DNA of 25,815 nucleotides from a virus, in the IMG/VR virus record IMGVR_UViG_3300042868_007840, positions 1-25,815 of that record; one strand, written 5' to 3'. Made by a program: the position numbers and the translations under genes. Numbering within the stretch: position 1 is the first letter of the stretch; every line of letters starts with the position of its first letter. Positions 5,461 to 12,388 of the stretch are shown piece by piece. Under the pieces are notes generated by a model. That model worked only from the letters and a program-made list of their open reading frames with translations. It ran no database searches and was not told the origin of the DNA.

Positions 5461-7683
5461 TCAGATGAGACGCAGTGTCTGCTGCGCTGTTGCATTTGCA
5501 AGATTCCCACAAGCCTGATTGAAATAAGACTCTTTTAGTTCGCTGCCGGTAAACTTTCGGCCAAGCTCAAGCGACATGACACCTTCACTTCCAATGCCCG
5601 TGAACGGCGAATAAACCAGGTCGCCAGGATTTGACCAAAGCGTCACGGATCGTTCGATGACATCGAGCTGGAGTGGGCAAAGGTGTTTTTCGTCGGAGGG
5701 GCATCGAGCGGCCCTTACGTTAAGGACGTTAGTTTGCCGAATGTCCATCCAAACGGGAGAGGCCCATTGCTGCCACTGATCCAATGGGAAATCCTCGCGG
5801 GAATGCGTCACCGGGTTTTCCTTCATTTCCTCGGGATCACCCCACTTGCGGAAGATCATCAGATACTCCGCCATGCCGGTGCGCGTGTATTTCGAGTTGC
5901 CGCGAAGCTGCTTGTAAAGCAAGCCTTGCGCTTTCGTCCGCTGCATCTCAATCACGGGGTCTTTCCAGATTGTAACCTCGGCATGGTAAGCCCATCCAAG
6001 CTCAACGTGGGCGCGGATGATTTCGCCCCGAAAGTCTCGCATTCCCGCCTTGCCGTCCCGGTTCGTGTAGTTCACAAGGTTCTTGCAATGCACAGCGGAA
6101 AGGCAACCGGGTTTTGTGATTCGCATCTTTTCAGCGATCAGGAACTTGTAATGCTCCATAAACTCCGCGTCATTGGAACAATTCCCCATGTCCTGCGCAT
6201 CGGCGCTGTAGATGTAGAGCGAGGCGAACGGCGGCGAGTAGATTGAAAAGTCAATCGAGTTGTCGGCTAGCGACCGCGCATAGCGGACGCAATCGGCATT
6301 GGCCACAGTCCACCCGTCGCCCGTTTTTGTAGTAATGTCAGTTTTCATTGTCAGCTGTTTGTCGTCTTCGTTTCTCAGGTATTTTGCAGCTTGTTTCATC
6401 GCGACCTGCATTTTCCGGTGAGCATCAATCTTCGTGTTGACCACGGAAAGAATGCTTTGCTCATTCGGTCCTTGGATCACCCATGCCGTCACCGGAAGCT
6501 TTTGGCCGAAGCGGTAGGACCGGCGAAGCGCCTGGTAGAACTCCTCGAAAGAGTAGGTCAACCCGACGAAAACCACCGTGCTGCAATGCTGCCAATTCAG
6601 GCCGTGGCCTGCGATTCCAGGCTTTGTGATGATGACCCGTGACGAGCCGGTCGTGAACGATTCCAGCTTGGACTCCTTTTGCACCGAGGTGTCACTACCC
6701 CTCACCTCAATGGCTTCAGGGATCAATCTTTGCAGCTCGTCCGCTTCGTAATTCGTGTTACACCAAACAATAACCGGCCCGTCAGTGAATGCCACGATGC
6801 GCGCAGCTTCCTTGCAGCGAGCTGGGCAGGAAATCCGCATTTCCTTGTGAATCGTCGTAGCGTTCAATTCCGGGTTGCGGAAAAGCTCGCCGTCATTCGC
6901 GCCTTGCGTTTCGTCGATTTCCACAAAAACCGGAGTCATTGTAAGTTGAGGAAGGACGTAAGCAGACCCGTCGAATCCAATGTCTTCCGGGTTGGAAACG
7001 CAAGCGGCCCAACCCGAAACCCATTCCCAAAAGTCAGCCTCCGCGTGGCCCTTGAGTCGGTAGCTGCCAAAGTTCATCGTGTCGTTGATGAACCAGCGGG
7101 AAAGCATTTCATTCGACGGCATGACGCCAAGGAACTCGGCGTGCTGGCCAAACTCCATGAAGTCATTCGGCGCTGGCGTAGCAGTGCAACAGAGTCGGTA
7201 GGGATGATTGGCGAAAGTATCAGTCAGGAGCTTTCGGGTCTTTCCGGTGAAGTTCTTGAGGATTGAGCTTTCATCAAGCACGACTCCGACAAATTGCGAA
7301 GCGTCGAAGTGTTCCAGCTTTTCGTAATTGGTGATGAAGATTCCGCTGCCTGCGCACTCCGACTGGTCCTTCACGACTCTGGCAGCAATTCCAAACTTCG
7401 TCGCTTCCTTCATGGTCTGATGAGCAACTGCAAGCGGAGTGAGGATTAGCACCATGCCGTTCGTGTGCATGGCAACCTGATGCGCCCATTCAAGCTGCTG
7501 AAGAGTTTTCCCGAGCCCGCAATCCTCAAATAATGCGGCGCGACCTTGTTTGACTGCCCATTTTACAACGTGAGCTTGCCAGTCGAAAAGAGGAGCGGTG
7601 ATCGGCATCGGATTAAAGCCTTGAGACTCTGCCTTGCGGCTTTTTGTTTGAATGAATTGGTCGTATTCTTGCGTCGGTGTCAT
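5461..7683 (-). CDS. SNF2-type helicase fused to a DNA N4/N6 methyltransferase
   Basis: The 740-residue protein joins two enzymes. Residues 30-440 form a SNF2/superfamily 2 ATPase: DCGLGKT (54-60, motif I), VLDESS (135-140, motif II with DESS), TATP (167-170, motif III) and QALRRSYRFGQKLPV (384-398, motif VI). Residues 450-740 form an amino-methyltransferase: SPPF (483-486, catalytic motif IV) comes before FTGIGSEG (694-701, the SAM-binding motif I), the beta-class order. The S-P-P-F form is typical of N4-cytosine enzymes but also occurs in N6-adenine ones. It could modify phage DNA against restriction, with translocation coupled to methylation. No restriction nuclease domain is visible. The ATG abuts an AAACCAACCA leader. 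Confidence 0.88.
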   Translation of the reverse strand: MTPTQEYDQFIQTKSRKAESQGFNPMPITAPLFDWQAHVVKWAVKQGRAALFEDCGLGKTLQQLEWAHQVAMHTNGMVLILTPLAVAHQTMKEATKFGIAARVVKDQSECAGSGIFITNYEKLEHFDASQFVGVVLDESSILKNFTGKTRKLLTDTFANHPYRLCCTATPAPNDFMEFGQHAEFLGVMPSNEMLSRWFINDTMNFGSYRLKGHAEADFWEWVSGWAACVSNPEDIGFDGSAYVLPQLTMTPVFVEIDETQGANDGELFRNPELNATTIHKEMRISCPARCKEAARIVAFTDGPVIVWCNTNYEADELQRLIPEAIEVRGSDTSVQKESKLESFTTGSSRVIITKPGIAGHGLNWQHCSTVVFVGLTYSFEEFYQALRRSYRFGQKLPVTAWVIQGPNEQSILSVVNTKIDAHRKMQVAMKQAAKYLRNEDDKQLTMKTDITTKTGDGWTVANADCVRYARSLADNSIDFSIYSPPFASLYIYSADAQDMGNCSNDAEFMEHYKFLIAEKMRITKPGCLSAVHCKNLVNYTNRDGKAGMRDFRGEIIRAHVELGWAYHAEVTIWKDPVIEMQRTKAQGLLYKQLRGNSKYTRTGMAEYLMIFRKWGDPEEMKENPVTHSREDFPLDQWQQWASPVWMDIRQTNVLNVRAARCPSDEKHLCPLQLDVIERSVTLWSNPGDLVYSPFTGIGSEGVMSLELGRKFTGSELKESYFNQACGNLANATAQQTLRLI

Positions 7684-7721
7684 TGGTTGGTTTGGTTAGT
7701 GGTTGGTGAGGGATTGAGGCT

Positions 7722-7946
7722 CTAACTTGGCTTGCGCTGGCTGGCAAGCTCTCTCTGATTCATGCTGTCACCCTCGTCCCAGCCTGCCTCGTAGGCATAC
7801 CAACGAAGCGAGCGGGCCGGGTAAGCGTTGTCCCAGTGGCCCCGGCGGGCGTCGTCGAATCCGGTTTTTAGGATCGGCTCCAGGGCCTTCCAATGCGGCG
7901 AGCGCTGGAGTTGTTCGAGGGTGGGCGGAATGGGTGGTTGCGGCAT
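7722..7946 (-). CDS. Small protein with Rmf/CrpP-like pattern
   Basis: The 74-residue protein has a proline-rich N-terminus and the segment GFDDARRGHWDNAYP followed by WYAYEAGWDEGD (about residues 29-60). The pattern G-x-A-x-x-G, N-x-Y-P and W-x-x-G-W is that of the small Rmf/CrpP fold found in ribosome modulation factor and in many phage proteins. Its target here is unknown. It starts two bases after the preceding stop and has no Shine-Dalgarno site. The family call is tentative, but the gene itself is well supported by its tight packing. Confidence 0.65.
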   Translation of the reverse strand: MPQPPIPPTLEQLQRSPHWKALEPILKTGFDDARRGHWDNAYPARSLRWYAYEAGWDEGDSMNQRELASQRKPS

Positions 7947-7948
7947 GA

Positions 7949-8194
7949 TCAGAGGTCAGGGCTGATCGGGTAGTAAATGTCGATGCCGCAGTGGCCATGC
8001 TTGTAGGCTTGTGACTCCATGTCCGCAATCAACTGCAATCCGGCCTTCCAAAATTTCACAGCAGATTTCCCTGCTTGCGAAGTTTTCCCGCAGGCGTTTG
8101 GGATGTCGCACCGGATCTTGAGTGCGATAGGATTCCGCAAAAATTCAGCGATTGCCTTGTGCTCTTCGAGCGTCATGTTTTGTTTTTTAGTCAT
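7949..8194 (-). CDS. Small protein of unknown function
   Basis: The 81-residue protein starts MTKKQNMTLEEHKAIAEFLR and contains two cysteines in CDIPNACGKTSQAGKSAVKF and a C-terminal HGHCGIDIYYP. The composition is normal for a real protein and it is packed between the VRR-NUC gene (3-base gap) and the Rmf-like gene (2-base gap). I do not recognise a family. A second ATG six codons in is an alternative start. Confidence 0.65.
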   Translation of the reverse strand: MTKKQNMTLEEHKAIAEFLRNPIALKIRCDIPNACGKTSQAGKSAVKFWKAGLQLIADMESQAYKHGHCGIDIYYPISPDL

Positions 8195-8197
8195 TGG

Positions 8198-8545
8198 TCA
8201 GAGTGGTTTGATAATCCCCAGCGCATCGTCAACGGTCCGAGCCACCCCCGCAAGTCCTCCGTCTGCTTTGACCCGGCCGATGAAGTTGCGCTGGTGGTCG
8301 GTCACGCGAGTCCGCTCGCCCTTGACCTCGATGGCGACGAAGATCGCGAGCTTCTGGCCGATCATGTCGGGTGTGACAGTGAGCGATCGCCAGCCAATCA
8401 GGTCGGAGCCGCCTGGATTGGCGACGCCGTAGCGGATGAGTCGGCCCTCGGCATCCTTGAGCGCGCCGCAGTTGTTGCGGAACAGGCGGACGCCGGGAGT
8501 CGAGAGGCCAAGCATGATGGCCCGCAGACGGTTCATTTCGGTCAT
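8198..8545 (-). CDS. VRR-NUC domain nuclease
   Basis: The 115-residue protein is almost entirely a VRR-NUC (PD-(D/E)XK superfamily) domain. Visible residues are GGSDLIG (45-51, catalytic Asp48), AIEVKG (71-76, Glu73 and Lys75) and TDHQRNFI (82-89, the usual Gln). Stand-alone VRR-NUC proteins of this size are common in phages near helicases and primases and are related to the nuclease domain of FAN1; they act on branched or flapped DNA. The start overlaps the stop of the DUF3310 gene by ATGA. Its place between helicase genes fits a role in replication or recombination intermediates. Confidence 0.85.
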   Translation of the reverse strand: MTEMNRLRAIMLGLSTPGVRLFRNNCGALKDAEGRLIRYGVANPGGSDLIGWRSLTVTPDMIGQKLAIFVAIEVKGERTRVTDHQRNFIGRVKADGGLAGVARTVDDALGIIKPL

Positions 8546-8763
8546 GGCTTGTCCGGGTAAAGTTCCAGAAGTAGGTCGATTTCATGGCGGGCTTTGAGCA
8601 AATCCTCCCGGCCCTTGCCTCCCCGCCTCCACCGGCAAAGCCGCTTGATGACGCACCCTTCAAGGAAGGATAAGTCGTTGGCTTCGGCGAAGATCGCGGG
8701 CTGTATCGGGAGCGACTTGTAGTGGTCGCCGCCGATCTGGAGTTCGGATGGCTTGGTCTCCAT
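8542..8763 (-). CDS. DUF3310 family phage protein
   Basis: The 73-residue protein matches the DUF3310 (SaV-like) pattern: GGDHYKSLPIQPAIFAEANDLSFLEGCVIKRLCRW followed by KGREDLLKARHEIDLLLEL, given here in two parts because the family pattern is HYxxLPIQPxEFxxxN, LSFxEGxVIKYxxR, and EDLxKAxxYxxxL. The family is widespread in phages and its function is not established, though it is often found beside nucleotide metabolism genes. It starts with METKPSELQ nine bases after the stop of the preceding gene, behind a CGCTACC leader, and its stop overlaps the VRR-NUC start. Confidence 0.85.
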   Translation of the reverse strand: METKPSELQIGGDHYKSLPIQPAIFAEANDLSFLEGCVIKRLCRWRRGGKGREDLLKARHEIDLLLELYPDKP

Positions 8764-8772
8764 GGTAGCGGG

Positions 8773-9075
8773 TCAGAATAGGTCGGGTTGCGGGGTTGGT
8801 TGAGCAGGCGGCGCTTCTTCGGCCACCGGCGGGTTCGCGATCTGCTCGCAAACATCCATCGCGTAGCCGCTCAGTTCGTGGATGAGTTCGGCGAGGGTTT
8901 GGCCGGGGTCGGGTTGGAGGTTGGCGATGGATTCGAATGTCTTGTGGGACTGATTAAGGCTCGCCAGCCATGCTTTGAATGATGATCCGCCTTCTTTGGT
9001 GAATTGGATTTTGCGGTTTCTTCGGCGTTTCTGCTCGGCTCGTCGCGCCCTACTCTCCTCCGGTGTCATGCTCAT
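8773..9075 (-). CDS. Basic protein with C-terminal clamp-binding-like motif
   Basis: The 100-residue protein starts MSMTPEESRARRAEQKRRRN, so its N-terminus is strongly basic. The middle (GGSSFKAWLASLNQSHKTF) is helical, and after a proline-rich linker the protein ends exactly in PQPDLF. Q-x-D-L-F is a classic sliding-clamp (DnaN) binding pentapeptide and a terminal location makes it accessible. The rest is not a family I recognise. The ATG overlaps the helicase stop by ATGA, so it may act together with that helicase. Clamp binding is inference from the motif alone. Confidence 0.7.
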   Translation of the reverse strand: MSMTPEESRARRAEQKRRRNRKIQFTKEGGSSFKAWLASLNQSHKTFESIANLQPDPGQTLAELIHELSGYAMDVCEQIANPPVAEEAPPAQPTPQPDLF

Positions 9076-10451
9076 CGCATCACCCCCTTCCGCGAGTTCC
9101 AGACGTGCTTCGCCCAAACATCCGGCGAGCGGTAGCCACGGGCGCGGCCAAGCGCGATCAAGTCATTGAGCGTCTGCGCGCTGCCCTGCTCCTGCTTTTT
9201 CCGTCGGGCGATTTCCTTCGGGTCAATTTCCACCAGCTCGCCTTCGGCCTGCTCGATCTCGCGCTCCTTTTTTGGATACTCAAACCCGCACTCCGGACAA
9301 ACCGGTGCGGGCGGGTGGCAGCAGTAGCACTCCCCGCATTGCAGCTGCTGGATTTCGTCCTCGTCGGTGGCCTTGCGCTTCTTTTTTTTCCGGCCATCCA
9401 GCGTCCAGTCTCGGATGTCCTCCGCGAAACCGTGGCGGGAGAGGTTGCCTACGTGGTCAAGGATGATCGCCTTTGCCTTGCCTGGTGCCGGACGAAGCAC
9501 GCGGCCAATCTGCTGGAGGTGTAGTCCGAGGCTTTTCGTCGGACGAAGCAGGATCGCAGCGGTGACAAGCGGCAAGTCAAATCCCTCGTTGATGATCTCG
9601 CACGAAGTCAGCACGTCGAGTCGCCCGTCGCCAAGCGCCCGCACAACTTCCCGGCGGGCATCGCGGTCCATCGTGCCGTCAATCGTCGCGGCCCGGTAGC
9701 CCGCGGCGTTGAACTGGTCGGCGACGTGCTGGGCGTGTTTGACTGAGCAGCAAAACGCAACGGCCGGCGCTCCCCGGCAGATGCGCGAGTAATGATCCAC
9801 CGCGTCGCCGGTAATCGTCGGCCTGTCCATCTCCTCGGCAAGTTGGTCCTGGGCAAAGTCACCGCCGCGAGTGCCAATGTGCGAGAGGTCAGCGACAACA
9901 GGCGGCGCGTAATAGACCGGCGGTGCCAGGTGTCCACCTGCAATCAGGTCGGCCACTTCAGGCCCACGAATCAGGTCATCAAACACGTCCTTTAGCCCCC
10001 GGCCGTCGAGCCGCTGCGGCGTTGCCGTCACGCCAAGGACGCGAGCCTGCGAGTGGTGCGCGATGACTTTTCGCCAGTTTCCAGCTGTCGCGTGGTGCGC
10101 CTCGTCAGCGATGATTAGCGCCGGCCGGAATGAGTCTAGCCGGCGGACGTAGGTCTGGACGCTGGCCACCTGCACCGGAAGCGAGCGATCCGGCGAGCGA
10201 CCGGCAGCAATCACGCCGTGATCGACACCGAATGCGCGGAGCGTGCGGCACGTCTGATCGACAAGCTCTTGCCGATGCACAAGGATAACGACGCCGTTGC
10301 CTTTTGCTGCCGTCCCCTGGGCGATGTAAGAAAATAACACCGTCTTTCCGGAGCCCGTCGGTGCCACAACAAGCGGCGACCGCTTGCCGGATCGGTAGGA
10401 TCCTCGAACGCCATCGACGAGATCGAGCTGATAGTCTCGGAGTTGGATCAT
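9072..10451 (-). CDS. Superfamily 2 DEAH helicase with zinc-finger-like C-terminus
   Basis: The 459-residue protein has the full set of superfamily 2 motifs: RDYQLDLV (5-12, Q-motif-like), APTGSGKT (30-37, Walker A), ADEAHH (115-120, DEAH box), TATPQR (142-147, motif III), SCEIINEGFDLP (283-294) and QQIGRVLRP (313-321, motif VI). Residues 372-389 contain CGECYCC and CPECGF, a probable zinc ribbon. It resembles phage and prophage helicases of the ResIII/UvsW type that remodel forks and recombination intermediates. An AAGGAG Shine-Dalgarno site lies five bases before the ATG at 10451, and the start overlaps the previous stop; the longer upstream frame is therefore not used. Confidence 0.9.
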   Translation of the reverse strand: MIQLRDYQLDLVDGVRGSYRSGKRSPLVVAPTGSGKTVLFSYIAQGTAAKGNGVVILVHRQELVDQTCRTLRAFGVDHGVIAAGRSPDRSLPVQVASVQTYVRRLDSFRPALIIADEAHHATAGNWRKVIAHHSQARVLGVTATPQRLDGRGLKDVFDDLIRGPEVADLIAGGHLAPPVYYAPPVVADLSHIGTRGGDFAQDQLAEEMDRPTITGDAVDHYSRICRGAPAVAFCCSVKHAQHVADQFNAAGYRAATIDGTMDRDARREVVRALGDGRLDVLTSCEIINEGFDLPLVTAAILLRPTKSLGLHLQQIGRVLRPAPGKAKAIILDHVGNLSRHGFAEDIRDWTLDGRKKKKRKATDEDEIQQLQCGECYCCHPPAPVCPECGFEYPKKEREIEQAEGELVEIDPKEIARRKKQEQGSAQTLNDLIALGRARGYRSPDVWAKHVWNSRKGVMR

Positions 10452-10675
10452 GGCGACTCCTTGGATGCGGCTGCTTTTGCTTTTAGGTCTTGATACTCGC
10501 ACCACCAATTGATCGACGTTTCGTCGAAGTAATCTAGCTCGGTTGCGAGTCGCTTGGATTCGTGCTTCCAGACGGTGACCTCGCGCTCCATCTCCTGTGC
10601 GAGGTCGCGAAGCACGAAGCTCCACTGGCCGTCAGATGCGGCGATTGCTGCGTCGGTTCTCGGCGTGTCACTCAT
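10448..10675 (-). CDS. Small phage protein of the SDTPRTDAA type
   Basis: The 75-residue product starts MSDTPRTDAAIAASDGQWSF. Many phages carry small proteins that begin with (T/S)DTPRTDAA and continue with a predicted coiled helix containing AQEMERE; their function is unknown. The remainder here is helical and ends in a lysine/alanine-rich tail. It has a perfect AAGGAGG Shine-Dalgarno site (10682-10688) six bases before the ATG, which is rare in this window, and it overlaps the previous gene by eight bases. Confidence 0.75.
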   Translation of the reverse strand: MSDTPRTDAAIAASDGQWSFVLRDLAQEMEREVTVWKHESKRLATELDYFDETSINWWCEYQDLKAKAAASKESP

Positions 10676-11045
10676 GGCGGGCCTCCTTCCATGCTGCCAG
10701 TGCTACGTCGTGTTCCGGGACAAACTGGATCATCTCGCCAGCCAGCAAGTCGTAATTGTAGAGCGTAAGCACGCTTGCCAGCCTGTCCGCAAGCGCCCGC
10801 TCGGCGGAAAGCTCAGCCCTCGCGTCGTTCCGCTCGCCTAGTGCGCGGATGGTATCGAGGTCGGCCTGCTTGCGGTCTTGGCGCTCTTGCTCTAGCTGTC
10901 GCTCGAGCTCTTCCAGCCGTTCGGCGGCGGCGTCGAGCATCAAGCCAATCTCTGCCGGGTGAGGCTGCTCTAGCGTCTCATCGCCTCGTCGCCAGCGATT
11001 GAATTGGCGAATCTGGGCGGACAGCTCTTTTGTCTCAGTTTTCAT
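10668..11045 (-). CDS. Coiled-coil small protein
   Basis: The 125-residue protein starts MKTETKELSAQIRQFNRWRR. Residues 35-90 form a charged coiled coil (AAAERLEELERQLEQERQDR and onwards). The C-terminal part reads FVPEHDVALAAWKEARHE. The pattern resembles phage Ea22-like or similar modular hypothetical proteins. A perfect AAAGGAGG Shine-Dalgarno site (11052-11059) lies six bases before the start, and the ATG overlaps the preceding stop by ATGA. Function unknown. Confidence 0.7.
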   Translation of the reverse strand: MKTETKELSAQIRQFNRWRRGDETLEQPHPAEIGLMLDAAAERLEELERQLEQERQDRKQADLDTIRALGERNDARAELSAERALADRLASVLTLYNYDLLAGEMIQFVPEHDVALAAWKEARHE

Positions 11046-11500
11046 GCTCCGCCTCCTTTCACTCTGGCAATAGCGGCGCGGATCAACCGGATTTCCCTAA
11101 CGGTGATTTCGCAATACGCCGTGTTTCCGTTCCACGATTCTTGAATCTCATCGTTCGGAAATGGGTCAATCCTTTGCATCGCCTCTAGCAGCTCGTCGCG
11201 CTGGCGGAGTATCCGCTTACATGCTTCCAAGACAGTCTCGTTTGGGCGCTTAATGGCCTTCCATACGGCCAAATAATCATCCTCATGCTCAACATTTCTT
11301 CGCTCGGCCTGCTTTAATCGGAACTCCATTTCGAGCGCGGCATCTTGCGCCTCGTCGCGTTGGCGCTCCATCTTCCTTGAGTGATCGCTCATCGCGGTTG
11401 CGTATGCCCAAATGGAAACCCGCGAGTCATACATGCCGCTTGGGAGGCGAGAAACAGCATCCCACGCTTCTTTAGTCTCCGGTGTTGGTCGGTCACTCAT
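11042..11500 (-). CDS. Helical phage protein of unknown function
   Basis: The 152-residue protein starts MSDRPTPETKEAWDAVSRLP, and the N-terminal half has a heptad-like charged helix (SRKMERQRDEAQDAALEMEF). The C-terminal half reads DPFPNDEIQESWNGNTAYCE and a final helix. The N-terminus recalls the next-but-one gene (SDTPRTDA), as if small phage genes of one modular type were stacked. The ATG at 11500 overlaps the HTH gene's stop by ATGA, which decides it against an upstream start at 11521. Confidence 0.7.
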   Translation of the reverse strand: MSDRPTPETKEAWDAVSRLPSGMYDSRVSIWAYATAMSDHSRKMERQRDEAQDAALEMEFRLKQAERRNVEHEDDYLAVWKAIKRPNETVLEACKRILRQRDELLEAMQRIDPFPNDEIQESWNGNTAYCEITVREIRLIRAAIARVKGGGA

Positions 11501-11682
11501 GGTGCTGGTGGGGTTGCGCAAGCAAGTTCGATGTTAATGCGCGCGAGGCTGGATGCACGCGGCTGGAATTTGCCAGTCTTCCAGCGCCACCAGGTAACGC
11601 GGTTGATGCCGGCCAGGAGAAGGACGCCGGTGATGGTGTAGCCTGCCGCCTTGACGCGGGACTCGATCTCGGTGGTGGTCAT
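11497..11682 (-). CDS. Small Cro-like helix-turn-helix protein
   Basis: The 61-residue protein starts MTTTEIESRVKAAGYTITGV. The segment TGVLLLAGINRVTWWRWKTG looks like a helix-turn-helix whose recognition helix holds NRVTWWRWK, as seen in small phage regulators that pair a short N-terminal helix with a W-x-R-W-K tail. It may regulate one of the three shared early promoters, but nothing in the sequence proves this. The leader CATCCAACC abuts the ATG and also encodes the C-terminus of the upstream gene. Confidence 0.65.
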   Translation of the reverse strand: MTTTEIESRVKAAGYTITGVLLLAGINRVTWWRWKTGKFQPRASSLARINIELACATPPAP

Positions 11683-11798
11683 GGTTGGATGATGCGAGCA
11701 GGCCCCCGCACGTCGGCATCGCCGGGCCCGGGGTTGACGTAGTTGATCAGGGCGACGGCCGCGTAGAGCGCGGAGGCGAGGAGGAAAAGTCGGGTCAT
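11679..11798 (-). CDS. 39-residue single-pass membrane or signal-like peptide
   Basis: The frame reads MTRLFLLASALYAAVALINY then VNPGPGDADVRGPARIIQP. Residues 3-20 are hydrophobic, so it is either a one-pass membrane peptide or a short secreted peptide. Both ends are ATGA-coupled to neighbours, and its last four codons (IIQP) are the CATCCAACC leader of the HTH gene. It is too short for homology recognition; coupling and composition are the support. Confidence 0.55.
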   Translation of the reverse strand: MTRLFLLASALYAAVALINYVNPGPGDADVRGPARIIQP

Positions 11799-11941
11799 GG
11801 CTTTGGCAGGTTGCGGAGTTCAAGGCGGGCAGCCACGGCCTGCTCGATGTGCCAGCGGCGGGCATTGGGTTTACCCATGCGGCGGGCGTGACGGGCGAGC
11901 GCCAGTCGGTCGCGGATCTCAGAGTGGAGGTCGGTGGTCAT
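11795..11941 (-). CDS. 48-residue basic small protein
   Basis: The frame reads MTTDLHSEIRDRLALARHAR then RMGKPNARRWHIEQAVAARL and ends in NLPKP. It is strongly basic and probably helical. The ATG follows a CCACCACC leader, and the stop overlaps the next ATG by ATGA. The direct neighbours are equally small genes, so a nucleic-acid-binding accessory role is possible but unproven. Confidence 0.55.
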   Translation of the reverse strand: MTTDLHSEIRDRLALARHARRMGKPNARRWHIEQAVAARLELRNLPKP

Positions 11942-11956
11942 GGTGGTGGCTTATGT

Positions 11957-12220
11957 TCAGGCGAGGATTGCGGCAACAACGCGGTCAAAACGCTCCAAAG
12001 CGTCGTCACCGGCTGGCATGGATGCGATCTTGGCCAGGATCGGCAGCGCTTTGGCTTGATCAGCAAGAACCGCCTTGTGCTCGGCGGTCATCATGTGGGC
12101 CAGCGACTGGAGCATCCCGGCGGCGGCAGCTTGCTCGGCGGTCATTCCGGCGCGGTCGGCCATGGCATCAAACTTGGCTTTTCCGTCGAGTCCGAAAATC
12201 AGTTGGGCGATGGTGGTCAT
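11957..12220 (-). CDS. Helical protein, first gene after promoter P2
   Basis: The 87-residue protein starts MTTIAQLIFGLDGKAKFDAM and is alanine-rich and helical throughout, with AGMTAEQAAAAGMLQSLAHM and a C-terminal ERFDRVVAAILA. I do not recognise it. It is the first gene of the P2 transcript, and its start codon directly abuts a run of seven and a half CCAA units (GGTT on the given strand, 12221-12250), so its translation may depend on that repeat's length. Confidence 0.65.
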   Translation of the reverse strand: MTTIAQLIFGLDGKAKFDAMADRAGMTAEQAAAAGMLQSLAHMMTAEHKAVLADQAKALPILAKIASMPAGDDALERFDRVVAAILA

Positions 12221-12250
12221 GGTTGGTTGGTTGGTTGGTTGGTTGGTTGG
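12221..12250. repeat. GGTT tetranucleotide microsatellite at a start codon
   Basis: Seven and a half perfect GGTT units occupy 30 bases and end exactly at the ATG of the 87-residue gene (which is read from the minus strand, so the RNA carries CCAA units). A further diverged GGTTGG follows at 12252-12257. Repeats of this type are prone to copy-number change by slippage. Confidence 0.9.
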
Positions 12251-12261
12251 TGGTTGGTGTC

Positions 12262-12304
12262 GGTTGACGGCGTGAAACTAGCCCCCCCGTTGCGTAAGTG
12301 CAAC
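12262..12304 (-). promoter_or_regulatory. Early promoter P2 with near-palindromic operator
   Basis: On the minus strand TTGCAC (12298-12303) and TAGTTT (12275-12280) are 17 bases apart, followed six bases later by GTCAACC (12262-12268). GTTGCACTTACGCAAC (12289-12304) is a dyad with one mismatch covering the -35 box. It should drive the gene array from 12220 to the primase. Confidence 0.65.
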
Positions 12305-12312
12305 AAGAAAAA

Positions 12313-12371
12313 GCCCGCCCGCAAAAATAAATTCACCGGGGCCAGCCAGGTCAAACAAGGAGCGGGAGGGC
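12313..12371 (-). terminator. Possible weak terminator before P2
   Basis: On the minus strand GCCCTCCCGC can pair, with one mismatch, to GCGGGCGGGC about 40 bases later, followed by five T residues. The long loop makes this weak. It would reduce read-through from the recombination operon into the P2 unit. Confidence 0.3.
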
Positions 12372-12388
12372 AACACCAGGAGCATCTG

